This document shows, piece after piece, positions 8,356 to 16,508 of a DNA stretch of 64,000 bases. The stretch covers positions 4,154,001 to 4,218,000 of the forward strand of contig NZ_CP186334.1 of assembly GCF_049347105.1 (NCBI RefSeq), in the 5' to 3' direction. The notes beneath the pieces are model-generated. The model made no database searches and was not told the origin of the DNA. It was given only the letters and a program-made list of their open reading frames with translations. Source of the DNA: Gaoshiqia hydrogeniformans. Its GTDB lineage: Bacteria > Bacteroidota > Bacteroidia > Bacteroidales > Prolixibacteraceae. Within the stretch, counting starts at the first letter, position 1; each line of letters starts with the position of its first letter. The position numbers and the translations under genes are program-made.

Positions 8356-8883
8356 ATGATGAGAAAATTTATTTTAGTTGTGGCAATCGCAGCGGTAGCT
8401 GTATTGCCGGGAAAAGTGTTGGGACAAAATTCTGCCGTAGCTCAAGCAGATGCCGGGGCAGATATCTTAACGGCTATCAATCTAACGAGTGATGCAAATT
8501 TACACTTTGGTAGCATGACCGTATCAACAACTGCAGCAACGGTTCAAGTTACGGCAGCAGAGACTGCGGTGAGAAGCGTCGCTAGCGGGACTGTTGTTTT
8601 ATTAACACAAGGCACTCCTCATGCTGCCGCTCATTTCAAAATTGAAGATGCCGAGCCGAATGCTACTTATACCATTACTTTGCCTTCTGCGGCTGTGGAA
8701 ATAGAAAATGAAAATGAGAATAAAATGGATATAACCGGTTTTACTCATTCCATAGTCGGTACTCCAACACTGGATGGTAGCGGAGACGGAGGTTTCTATG
8801 TTGGAGCTATCTTGAATATTGGAGAAAGCCAGCCATCAGGTTCGTATACAGGAAGTTTTGATGTAACCGTAGCCTACAACTAA
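8356..8883 (+). CDS. DUF4402 pilin-like subunit 1
   Basis: 175 residues with a signal peptide cleaved near VLGQNS. DUF4402 core: a leading strand ADILTAINLTSDANLHFG, mid strands and a closing strand. The C-terminus shows the chaperone-usher subunit rule: Gly at position 14 from the end and Tyr at the penultimate position (SGSYTGSFDVTVAYN). The N-terminal segment after cleavage has alternating hydrophobic residues, as a donor strand would. There are no cysteines in the mature part. This is the first gene of the six-gene operon, followed after 27 bases by a close homologue. It is likely a structural subunit secreted through the usher and polymerised on the surface. The family itself is uncharacterised in Bacteroidota as far as I know. 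Confidence 0.85.
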   Translation: MMRKFILVVAIAAVAVLPGKVLGQNSAVAQADAGADILTAINLTSDANLHFGSMTVSTTAATVQVTAAETAVRSVASGTVVLLTQGTPHAAAHFKIEDAEPNATYTITLPSAAVEIENENENKMDITGFTHSIVGTPTLDGSGDGGFYVGAILNIGESQPSGSYTGSFDVTVAYN

Positions 8884-8910
8884 AACTGTTTTGGGAGTGC
8901 TGATATAGTT

Positions 8911-9438
8911 ATGAGAAAGTTCTTTCTGTTGCTCTCCATTGCCGTGAGTGCTCTGTTGCCTGCGCATCTTTGGGGACAAAATACCTCAACCGAAGAAGTG
9001 ACAGCCAGCGCCAGAATTTTGACAGCCATTGAACTGACAAAAGTTACCGATCTGCATTTCGGAACGATGGTTTCGACCAATTCACCAGGTGCTTGTATGG
9101 TCCCTGCTACCGGAGAAGACCGGAGCGCTACCGGGGGAGTAACGCTTTTGGATCAGACGCCGGCTTATACCCGGGCCTATTTTACGGTATCGGGAGATAT
9201 TTCGGCAACTTATTCCATTGCGCTGCCTGAAGACGAAACGGTTACCATAAGCTATCATGACGGCGCTACCACACATTCGATGGATGTTAATGGTTTCAGC
9301 CATTCAGCCGGAGTTAGTCCGGCCCTGGATGCAAGCGGCGCTGCTGATTTTTATGTAGGTGCAAGCTTGTCTGTATCGGCAAATCAACCGCCGGGGCTTT
9401 ACCAGGGAAGTTTCAATGTGACGGTTGCCTATGAATAA
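8911..9438 (+). CDS. DUF4402 pilin-like subunit 2
   Basis: 175 residues, the same length as the preceding gene product, with which it shares the whole layout: signal peptide (about 1-23, ending LWGQN), strand ASARILTAIELTKVTDLHFG, then a core with ATYSIALPEDETVTI and MDVNGFSHSAG, and a closing strand GLYQGSFNVTVAYE. Gly at -14 and Tyr at -2 match the beta-zipper rule of chaperone-usher pilins. It is probably a tandem duplicate of the upstream gene that has since diverged. It may be the major or an alternate shaft subunit; sequence alone does not say which. The gap to the next gene is 63 bases. Confidence 0.85.
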   Translation: MRKFFLLLSIAVSALLPAHLWGQNTSTEEVTASARILTAIELTKVTDLHFGTMVSTNSPGACMVPATGEDRSATGGVTLLDQTPAYTRAYFTVSGDISATYSIALPEDETVTISYHDGATTHSMDVNGFSHSAGVSPALDASGAADFYVGASLSVSANQPPGLYQGSFNVTVAYE

Positions 9439-9501
9439 ATTTCCTTGAGATTTTGAATGAAAAACCGGCAACGATTTTTCCATTAATTCTGATGGTAACG
9501 A

Positions 9502-10032
9502 ATGATAATAAAAGATGGTACCATACAAGTGGTTACCCTGATGGCTATGATGGCGTTTGCCGTCATAGCCGTTTCTGCCAACGGGCAAACCAGTATTTCA
9601 GCCGGCATCGGCGCCAGGTTTGTGGTCCCTGTGACGGCAGTGGAAAAGGAACCTTTGAGAATCGGTAAGATTGCCACCCGTTTTGGAAACGGGATTGTCG
9701 AAGTTTCTCCGCTGAATGAACGGATCATCATGGGGAGCATCGTTTTAGTAGATAACCAGTTTCATGCAGGAAAATTTGTTCTCTCCGGTGCGCCGAACAG
9801 CCTGGTTTCCATTTTACTGCCCCCTGAGGCAATCAAAATGATCATACAGGGAACCAGCCGGGAAGCCGGGAATATCCGCTTCTCATCAAGCATCCCGCCG
9901 GGCGGACAACCGGTAGATCCCGACGGGACCATGGACGTGAACATCGGGGCCAGCTTGCATATCAGGAAACGGACAGGAATGCCTTCCGGTATCACGACCG
10001 TGATTTACGAACTGATTTTTGTATATAATTAA
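9502..10032 (+). CDS. Divergent DUF4402-like subunit 3
   Basis: 176 residues with a signal peptide (about 1-29, ending SANGQ). More divergent than subunits 1 and 2: the leading strand is SAGIGARFVVPVTAVEKEP and the LHFG motif is replaced by LRIGKI. The core retains strand-rich sequence (KFVLSGAPNSLVSILLPP) and the DVNIGASLHI strand. The C-terminus keeps Gly at -14 and Tyr at -2 (GITTVIYELIFVYN). It could be an adaptor or an anchor subunit of the same fibre. The operon continues with the chaperone gene 42 bases downstream. The divergence makes the family call less certain than for its neighbours. Confidence 0.7.
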   Translation: MIIKDGTIQVVTLMAMMAFAVIAVSANGQTSISAGIGARFVVPVTAVEKEPLRIGKIATRFGNGIVEVSPLNERIIMGSIVLVDNQFHAGKFVLSGAPNSLVSILLPPEAIKMIIQGTSREAGNIRFSSSIPPGGQPVDPDGTMDVNIGASLHIRKRTGMPSGITTVIYELIFVYN

Positions 10033-10074
10033 ATACATCATACTTCCAATTATAAATCCGTAAATCTATTTGTC

Positions 10075-10905
10075 ATGACAAAAAAGACCAATCTGACGCT
10101 GCTGTTCCTGGCTTTTTTTTCGGGTGTTTTTGCCCAGGGCGATCTGCTGATTACACCTACCCGCGTAGTTTTTGAAGGACGAAAGCAACGGGAGAACATG
10201 AACATCAATAACATTGGTAAAGACACGGCCGTTTACCTGGTTTCTTTTCTGAATTACCGGATGCAGCCCGACGGCAGTTTTAAACAAGTTGGGAATGCCG
10301 ATACACTGACCAACCGGGCCGATCCCTACCTGCGGATTTTCCCGCGGCGGGTAGTTCTGCCCCCGGGCGAGTCGCAGGTTGTGATGCTCCAGTTCCGAAA
10401 ACCTTCGGGGATGAAAGACGGTGAATACCGTTCGCACCTGTATTTCAGGGCCGATAAACATACAGCCCCTTTGGGCATGGAAGACAGCGACCGGGATTCG
10501 ACCCGGCTGGAAGTCCGGCTAACCCCCATCTTCGGAATCAGCATTCCTGTGATCATCCGCACCGGTAACCCCGCCCTGCAACTTAGCCTTTCAGACCTGG
10601 CGCTGGAAACCTTAAATGATTCCACCTGCCGGCTGACTGTCGCGATCAACCGTTCGGGCGAGATGTCTTCCTATGGTACCATTAAAGTCGACTATGTGCC
10701 GGAGAACGGAAAAACCGAAGAAATAGGTATTGCCAACGGCGTAGGCGTTTACACGGAACTGGAGAAGCGGATTTTTTCGATGGCCATCCGCCCCCAAAAA
10801 GGGATCAGGCTCATCAACGGAAAGCTGCTGGTCCGTTACCTGGGGCCAAAGGAAGATGGCAGTAAAGAGTTTGCCCGCGCAGAATACCTGTTGCCGGAAG
10901 AGTAA
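10075..10905 (+). CDS. PapD-like periplasmic pilus chaperone
   Basis: 276 residues with a signal peptide (about 1-21, ending VFAQG). The N-terminal Ig-like domain carries the hallmarks of pilus chaperones: LLITPTRVVFEGRKQRENM, whose Arg in PTRVVF fits the conserved subunit-binding Arg, and a G1-type strand before a PPGESQVVMLQFRKPSG turn. The second domain (about 150-270) has the Asn-rich pattern seen at FGISIPVIIRTG. In known systems such chaperones donate a strand to each subunit and deliver it to the usher. Its place between DUF4402 genes and before the usher gene supports this. It is slightly longer than the usual 230-250 residues. Confidence 0.85.
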   Translation: MTKKTNLTLLFLAFFSGVFAQGDLLITPTRVVFEGRKQRENMNINNIGKDTAVYLVSFLNYRMQPDGSFKQVGNADTLTNRADPYLRIFPRRVVLPPGESQVVMLQFRKPSGMKDGEYRSHLYFRADKHTAPLGMEDSDRDSTRLEVRLTPIFGISIPVIIRTGNPALQLSLSDLALETLNDSTCRLTVAINRSGEMSSYGTIKVDYVPENGKTEEIGIANGVGVYTELEKRIFSMAIRPQKGIRLINGKLLVRYLGPKEDGSKEFARAEYLLPEE

Positions 10906-10921
10906 TCAGAAAGTGAGGAAG

Positions 10922-11449
10922 ATGAGATTTATATATTGTTTGCTGGCCTGTTTCTGCTGTATAAGCATCAGGTTGGCCGGGCAAAATACCGCCCCGGGCT
11001 TACCTCAGCGCACGGCCACCGTCAGGGCAGTGCAGGAACTGAATCTCGGCGACCTGACGGTTGTCCGCGGTTCATCGGGAGGAACGGTAACTGTGGATTA
11101 CGATGGTACCCGCACGGCTACCGGCGATGTGGTGTTGCTGAACATGGGAACCACAGCCCAACAGGCGATATTCGAATTTAAACTTTGCCCGGGACGTACC
11201 GTTATCCTTACTTATCCCACGGAAGTAACAATGACCGGGGTGTCGGGTGGTACTTTACAACTGCATATCGGGCCTATCCGCATCGGGACAGTCGTCATTG
11301 ACGGAGGAAGCGGCTTATTTACATCCAACAAAGGCTGCGACGATATCCACCTGATCTATGCAGGGGGCGCCATCGAGGTCGGGTCCGTAGCGACCAACCC
11401 GCCCGGTTCCTATTCCGGAAGTTTTCAGATCACATTTCACCAACAATAA
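10922..11449 (+). CDS. DUF4402 pilin-like subunit 4
   Basis: 175 residues from ATG 10922, 16 bases after the chaperone stop. An earlier in-frame start at 10856 would overlap the chaperone gene and disrupt the signal peptide (MRFIYCLLACFCCISIRLAGQ), so it is rejected. The layout is DUF4402 (RTATVRAVQELNLGDLTV, then a strand-rich core). The C-terminus keeps Gly at -14 (GSYSGSFQITFHQQ) but has Gln instead of Tyr at -2, unlike the other three. It has two cysteines in the mature part (in LCPGRT and KGCDD), absent from subunits 1 and 2, which may form a disulphide. A distinct role at the fibre end is possible. Confidence 0.75.
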   Translation: MRFIYCLLACFCCISIRLAGQNTAPGLPQRTATVRAVQELNLGDLTVVRGSSGGTVTVDYDGTRTATGDVVLLNMGTTAQQAIFEFKLCPGRTVILTYPTEVTMTGVSGGTLQLHIGPIRIGTVVIDGGSGLFTSNKGCDDIHLIYAGGAIEVGSVATNPPGSYSGSFQITFHQQ

Positions 11450-11497
11450 CAGGGAGGATATTCCGGCTACCAATCAATTACCCAACCGTGTCACCTG

Positions 11498-14062
11498 ATG
11501 AATAACTTTTCAACCTTACGGACCCGTGCGAAAATCCTTACCCATTATCCCCTGTTAGTTCTTTTTTTGGGATGGTTGCCGGTCCGGGGACACGTAGCAG
11601 AAGAGCCGGAGTATGATAATTTTAATGTCACCATCTTTTTCGAACAGATCGGTTACCGGAATTTCCAGGCGCTTTATGAAGAACCGTCCGGCTTTTACCT
11701 TCCGGTCGATGAGTTGTTCGATTTTCTGAAGATCTATCGGAAAACATCTGCTGACGGGCAAGTGCTGCAAGGTTATATCAGTTCGGACGAGCAGGTTTTT
11801 GAGATTGACTATCCCAACCAATATATTGTCTGGCAGGGCCAAAAGAGCAACTTTGCCCAGGGGGAGGCGGTGATGGACATGGGCGTGCTTTTTCTGCGGA
11901 AAGAGGTGTTGGAACGGGTGTTTGGCTTTACGATCAGTTTCAGTTTTCGGAGTCTCTCAGCTAAATTCGGCGCGCCATTTGAGCTGCCGCTTGTCAGGAT
12001 CATGAAACTGGAAAAAGCCCGCGAGAACCTGAGAAAGATCAAAAATGAGGCCGTATATGACACGCTCATTCCCCGCGAGTATCATTTGTTCAGGCTGGGC
12101 ACGGCCGATTGGTCGTTCTCGACCAACCAGTCGAAAAGTTATACCGGCGAAACAAGGGCAGGCTTGGGCCTCGGCGCCGAAACGCTGGGCGGCGAAACCA
12201 ATATCTGGCTAAATTATTCCGACCGTTACGGATTTGACAAATACCGGCAGCGTTATACCTGGCGATATGTAAACAATGAAGCGAAATTGGCCCGCCAGGT
12301 ACAGTTGGGCCGGATCAGCAACAAGAGCATCGCGTCGGTGCTTTCTCCTGTTGACGGTTTTATGGTGACCAATACGCCCACCACCGTCCGCAGAGCCGTA
12401 GGCGATTACCTGATCGCTCAATATACGGAGCCGGATTGGACCGTGGAGTTATATATCAACAACGTGCTGGTTGATTTCACCAATGCCGATGCGTCTGGTT
12501 TTTATACTTTCAGAGTCCCCATGGTTTACGGCGCCAGCCAGGTAACACTGCGTTTCTACGGGCCGAACGGCGAAGAACGTTCCGAAGAAAAAACCTTCAA
12601 CATGCCCTACAATATGCTTCCGCCGGGAGAATTTGAATATACCGCCGGAGGAGGAATGGTGCTTGATACGCTGAACTCGCGTTTGGCAAGGGTCGAAACC
12701 CATTACGGCTTTACCCGTTGGCTGACTGCCGGCGCGGGCATCGAATACCTCTCTTCCATCAGTCATCCGGAAATTCCTTTTGTTGGCTTCACGTTTCAGC
12801 CGGTGCCGAAATTGATCGTCACGGGCGACTATGCGCACCTCGTGAGGGGGAAATTCACCTTGAACTATAACCTGCCCGGCAATATCATGCTGGCGCTTGA
12901 GTATTCGCGGTACAAGCAAGGACAAAAGGCGGTTATTTATAATTACCTGGAGGAAAGGCTTGCCAATTTATCGGTCCCCGTTCGTTTCGGCGCGCTTGGC
13001 GGATACGCCCGGGGAACGCTTCGCCAGTATGTGTATCCTAACTTTACATACAACAACGGCGAGTTGCTGCTTTCGTGCTATTACCGAAACTACAGCGCCA
13101 ACGCCGGCAATTACCTGAACTGGACCAGTATGGGATCGCTGACGGTTTACACGAACCTGTCGCTGAGCACCAAAATGAAACAGAATTTTACGTTTCGCCC
13201 CTCTCTACAATACAACTATTCAACCAACCGGCTGATTTCTTTCAAAACCGATCTGGAAAAACGTTTCTCCCAACAAGGTTACCTGTCGCTGGGTTTCGAG
13301 AACAATGTGCTGAGCAATTACCGGAGTTTTAATCTGTCGTTCCGGTACGATCTCAGCTTCGTGTCGGCTTATATGTCTTCCTATTTCAGCAACAGGCAGG
13401 TACAAAGTTCGCTGGGTGGCAGCGGAAGTTTTGCTTTTGGCGGGAAGAATGTCCATGCAGACAAACGTTCGTCAGTGGGGCGAAGTGGAATTTTAATAGA
13501 AGCTTTTATTGATATCAATTTTAACGGGAAGCGCGATGCGGGTGAGCCGCTGACTGACCAGTTAAAAGTAAGGTGCAGCGGTGGGCAGGTTGTCCGGCAC
13601 GAAAAAGATCCGGTTCTTTTCATCGCCGGCATGGAACCATTTGTTGATTACACGCTGGTTCTGGATGAATCTGAATTTCAAAATATTGCCTGGCGGCTCA
13701 GTAAAAAAAGTATCCGGGTTTGCCTTGACCCGAACCAGTTTAAGAAGATCAGCCTCCCGGTGCTGCCAATGGGTGAAGTATCGGGAATGGTGCTTGACGA
13801 CCGTCAGTGCGGACTGGGCCGCGTGCTGGTTTGTGTAAACGACGAATCGGGCAAGCTGGTTGCCAGTATTCAATCTGAACCGGATGGTTATTTCACCTAT
13901 TTTGGTCTGCGTCCGGGAAAATATGTATTAAGCATCGATCCGCAACAGCTTCAGATTCTGAGAAAAAAAGCACCGGAAATTCCCTTCACCATCCGGCCGG
14001 ACGAGTTGGGCGATTTGGTAGATGTAGGGAATGTCGTCCTACATCGTGAAAAGGAAAATTAA
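11498..14062 (+). CDS. Outer-membrane usher (FimD/CsuD-like)
   Basis: 854 residues. After a signal peptide (about 1-33) comes an N-terminal domain (about 38-150) matching the usher substrate-recruiting type (VTIFFEQIGYRNFQALYEE, GFYLPVDELFDFL). Then follow barrel strands (about 200-650). A plug-like insert lies near residues 310-365 (DWTVELYINNVLVD, then GFYTFRVPMVYGASQV and LRFYGPNGEE), the motif order of archaic-type usher plugs. The C-terminal part holds a loop with INFNGKRDAGEP and a carboxypeptidase-regulatory-like Ig domain (about 765-850). In known systems the usher forms the outer-membrane pore and polymerises subunits. This one closes the operon with four DUF4402 genes and a chaperone. 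It is not a TonB-dependent receptor: no plug domain of that type and no TonB box is seen. Confidence 0.8.
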   Translation: MNNFSTLRTRAKILTHYPLLVLFLGWLPVRGHVAEEPEYDNFNVTIFFEQIGYRNFQALYEEPSGFYLPVDELFDFLKIYRKTSADGQVLQGYISSDEQVFEIDYPNQYIVWQGQKSNFAQGEAVMDMGVLFLRKEVLERVFGFTISFSFRSLSAKFGAPFELPLVRIMKLEKARENLRKIKNEAVYDTLIPREYHLFRLGTADWSFSTNQSKSYTGETRAGLGLGAETLGGETNIWLNYSDRYGFDKYRQRYTWRYVNNEAKLARQVQLGRISNKSIASVLSPVDGFMVTNTPTTVRRAVGDYLIAQYTEPDWTVELYINNVLVDFTNADASGFYTFRVPMVYGASQVTLRFYGPNGEERSEEKTFNMPYNMLPPGEFEYTAGGGMVLDTLNSRLARVETHYGFTRWLTAGAGIEYLSSISHPEIPFVGFTFQPVPKLIVTGDYAHLVRGKFTLNYNLPGNIMLALEYSRYKQGQKAVIYNYLEERLANLSVPVRFGALGGYARGTLRQYVYPNFTYNNGELLLSCYYRNYSANAGNYLNWTSMGSLTVYTNLSLSTKMKQNFTFRPSLQYNYSTNRLISFKTDLEKRFSQQGYLSLGFENNVLSNYRSFNLSFRYDLSFVSAYMSSYFSNRQVQSSLGGSGSFAFGGKNVHADKRSSVGRSGILIEAFIDINFNGKRDAGEPLTDQLKVRCSGGQVVRHEKDPVLFIAGMEPFVDYTLVLDESEFQNIAWRLSKKSIRVCLDPNQFKKISLPVLPMGEVSGMVLDDRQCGLGRVLVCVNDESGKLVASIQSEPDGYFTYFGLRPGKYVLSIDPQQLQILRKKAPEIPFTIRPDELGDLVDVGNVVLHREKEN

Positions 14063-14124
14063 CAGATGATGTTGCTGGAACTTTTTCAAAACGTTTCATT
14101 TTGCAGACTGCAACATGAAGAGGA

Positions 14125-14727
14125 TTAGGGCTTTACGGTAACGGTGCCGCCCCCGATCCCGACCGAAACACTGGCATTCGGGACTGATATTCCAATTCGG
14201 TGACTGCTGCTGTCGAAATAAACAAATATGGGAACGGGTTGCATAAATTGCGGCATGTACATAAACATAAAGGATTTGACGTGGTCGTAAAACCATTGAA
14301 ATCCGGTACGATATCCATCCCAATTATCACTCCCGTAGTGATTTTGCGGCATTAAATAAGATTTTCCGTTGTACCCAAATGTTCCCTCTTTCATCACAAG
14401 TTCGATATCGCAGTCTCCGCTCCATCCTCCGGCACCCAATCCTCCAAATGCCAGATAAAGCTCGTGCCCCCTTGTACCTGGAGGCACAAGCAGGTCGTAA
14501 ATCCGGGTCCAGCCTCCAAATAAAATGAAGCCGCCCGAATAACTTGCCGGGTGAGTTACCAGTGAATGATCCGTTTCACTGTTTACGGAAAGACGTTGTC
14601 CCGGATCTGAATTTTTAGCGATCACTTGATTTGCCTGGTCGATAAAATGAACAAGCTGCTCATTATCCCATTTTAATTCAGCGATTAACCTTTCGCTTTG
14701 TTCGTGTATTTTTTCCAGTAAAATCAT
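14125..14727 (-). CDS. Orphan beta-rich protein, Vap-like C-terminus
   Basis: 200 residues, no signal peptide. The N-terminal 50 residues are helical (EKIHEQSERLIAELKW, HFIDQANQVIAK). The rest is strand-rich and Gly-rich (FILFGGWTRIYDLLVP, YLAFGGLGAGGWSGDCDIEL). The C-terminal part, PVPIFVYFDSS followed by SVSVGIGGGTVTV, faintly resembles the closing barrel of Rhodococcus Vap proteins, which end in a VGVGGG turn; this is only a pattern match. The gene faces the usher gene convergently (63 bases between stops) and has an orphan hairpin upstream (14784-14824). I do not recognise a function. Membrane or lipid interaction is one possibility. Confidence 0.6.
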   Translation of the reverse strand: MILLEKIHEQSERLIAELKWDNEQLVHFIDQANQVIAKNSDPGQRLSVNSETDHSLVTHPASYSGGFILFGGWTRIYDLLVPPGTRGHELYLAFGGLGAGGWSGDCDIELVMKEGTFGYNGKSYLMPQNHYGSDNWDGYRTGFQWFYDHVKSFMFMYMPQFMQPVPIFVYFDSSSHRIGISVPNASVSVGIGGGTVTVKP

Positions 14728-14783
14728 GTCGGATATTTTCGTTTATAATAATCGTCGGGCGTTTTGAACCTGATAAAGACCAA

Positions 14784-14824
14784 AAAATCCCAAAAGTATG
14801 AAATTGCTCGACTTTTGGGATTTT
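14784..14824. terminator. Orphan bidirectional terminator-like hairpin
   Basis: A perfect 14-base inverted repeat (14784-14797 with 14811-14824) has a 13-base loop. Each arm ends in a T-run on its own strand, the layout of a bidirectional terminator. It lies between the starts of two divergent genes, where no gene ends. It may cap a short transcript or act as a leader attenuator for the minus-strand gene at 14727. Confidence 0.5.
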
Positions 14825-15037
14825 GAAAAAGCAAATCTGGTTTTATAAAGATCATAATAGAGTGTAGTATGATCCTGATGTTGTTATACAAAGTAACATA
14901 AATACTACCTATTAAACCAAATATCAGGTCTGGACATATCGTGGACAGACCAAACTATTTTTGATGAATGGAATTTGAATATCCCTGAACTTGAGGAATA
15001 AACATTTGTTTGCTTTCCGGTTATTTCAGAAACAGCA

Positions 15038-15068
15038 TTTGAAAACAGGTTAAGATTTTGTATTTTGC
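15038..15068 (+). promoter_or_regulatory. Probable promoter for response regulator
   Basis: TTTG at 15038-15041 and TATTTTGC at 15061-15068 are spaced by 19 bases. The -7 box is one T short of the TAnnTTTG consensus. The ATG at 15099 lies about 30 bases downstream. Confidence 0.4.
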
Positions 15069-15098
15069 AAGAAATAATATGTAAAAATAACTTTCTCT

Positions 15099-16070
15099 AT
15101 GCCCAAAATATTGCTTGTTGAAGACGAAGAAGATTTGAGGATGGGCATTGCCGATATTCTCAAGTTCGAGGGTTTTAGTGTTGTTATGGCCCGGAATGGC
15201 GTAGAAGGACTCGATCTGGCCCTGATCCATCTGCCCGATCTGATCCTGTGTGATGTCATGATGCCTGACATGAATGGTTTCGATTTTTTACATCGTCTGC
15301 GACAGGATGCAGCATTTATATTGACTCCTTTTATTTTTGTTTCTGCGCTTGATGCCCGGAAAGATATCCGGAAAGGGATGTCGTTGGGAGCCGATGATTA
15401 TCTGACCAAACCATTTACGCGCGAAGAACTGATCCTGGCGATCAATACCCGGCTGGCGAAATTTTCGGGGCTGGAACATAAAATACGGCAGATTATCGGG
15501 GAAATTGAATCCAAACTGAGTTTCGAGATTACCCGGTTGAAAGAAGTGACGGAGGAACAAAACTCGATTATCGAAGAAATATCTACAGACAACGAATCGT
15601 TGAAAAAACAACTGCACGACAAGGAGATGACGATGATGAGTGAGGCGATGAATGTGATTGAAACCAACAACATCATTAAAAACCTCAAAGATCTGATTCA
15701 GCATGAGCTGCAAAAAAATAACCTGGATTCTTCTCAGAAGATCCTGCTGGGGGAATTGCAAACCAAGATCAGCCGGAAGACCATGTTGTCGGACAACCTG
15801 ACCGTTTTTCAACTGAAATTCAACCAGGTATATCCGCATTTTTTGTCTAATTTTTCACAGCATTTTTCTCACCTGACGCAGTACGAACTGGTGATGACTG
15901 CCGCGATGATTACCGGGTTAAATACCAACCAAATTGCAGAAATGCTGAATATATCGCCCGAAAGTGTACGAAAAAGCCGGTATCGGTTGAAAAAGAAACT
16001 CGGACTGGGCAAAAAAGACGATTTGCTGATGTTTATGCAATCGTTTAATATTCACTCGTTTAATAATTAA
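15099..16070 (+). CDS. Response regulator with coiled coil and LuxR-type HTH
   Basis: 323 residues. A receiver domain (about 3-120) has the acidic pair in LLVEDEED, phospho-acceptor Asp 52 (LILCDVMMPDMNG) and the conserved Lys in YLTKPF. A long coiled coil (about 130-215, KQLHDKEMTMMSEAMN and similar) links it to a C-terminal LuxR/GerE-type HTH (about 250-310): LTQYELVMTAAMITGLNTNQ, then IAEMLNISPESVRKSRYRLKKKLGL. In this layout phosphorylation would control DNA binding. It is the close paralogue of the regulator at 32395-33332, which has the same coiled coil and HTH. Its partner kinase may be the receiver-kinase fusion or the PAS kinase next door. The ATG at 15099 begins a normal receiver. 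Confidence 0.85.
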   Translation: MPKILLVEDEEDLRMGIADILKFEGFSVVMARNGVEGLDLALIHLPDLILCDVMMPDMNGFDFLHRLRQDAAFILTPFIFVSALDARKDIRKGMSLGADDYLTKPFTREELILAINTRLAKFSGLEHKIRQIIGEIESKLSFEITRLKEVTEEQNSIIEEISTDNESLKKQLHDKEMTMMSEAMNVIETNNIIKNLKDLIQHELQKNNLDSSQKILLGELQTKISRKTMLSDNLTVFQLKFNQVYPHFLSNFSQHFSHLTQYELVMTAAMITGLNTNQIAEMLNISPESVRKSRYRLKKKLGLGKKDDLLMFMQSFNIHSFNN

Positions 16071-16335
16071 ACGCAGCAGGAGATCAGCTTCACCCGACCG
16101 AAGGCAATGAACAGCCGGTATATCGAAATCCCGGTTGCTATCAAAAAAATAATTGTGTCCATGATATGTACACGGCTAAAAATAGCCTGCAGGCCGGAAA
16201 TTTCGTTCATTTGTATAGTCATAAAGAAAAATCTCAAGTCCTGATTTTTCTTGTCATACTGAGGTAAGGCGAAGTGATGCCTCATATCTTCCTTACCAAT
16301 AAACAAAAACTCCAGATGCACGCCGTGCATTTTAT

Positions 16336-16364
16336 AACCCCGGAATTGCCCCTCCGGGGTTTTT
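16336..16364 (+). terminator. Intrinsic terminator
   Basis: Arms AACCCCGGA (16336-16344) and TCCGGGGTT (16353-16361) form a perfect 9-base stem with an 8-base loop, followed by T residues (to 16364). It is 265 bases past the stop of the response regulator at 16070, so it ends either a long 3' untranslated region or a separate short transcript. Bases 16071-16335 hold no supported gene. Confidence 0.7.
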
Positions 16365-16508
16365 ATTGTTTCCCGTTTTCGTTAAATGTCTACATCTTGT
16401 ACACATGAAAAAACACCAGGTATGAAAACTACCATTACCTTTATGCTGCGATTCGAATAATTATATTGTTTGCTATTTCCATGAAAACAATTAAATGTTT
16501 TAATTATT

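Noticed and set aside
12449..12925. A 158-codon minus-strand frame inside the usher gene
   Set aside because: Shadow of the usher reading frame, without domain or start signal.
15288..15839. A 183-codon minus-strand frame inside the response regulator gene
   Set aside because: The plus frame has a complete receiver and HTH, so the minus frame is a shadow.
16067..16330. An 87-codon minus-strand frame between the response regulator and receiver-kinase genes
   Set aside because: Hydrophobic stretches but no motif; it overlaps the stop of the upstream gene and ends before a terminator reading the other way.
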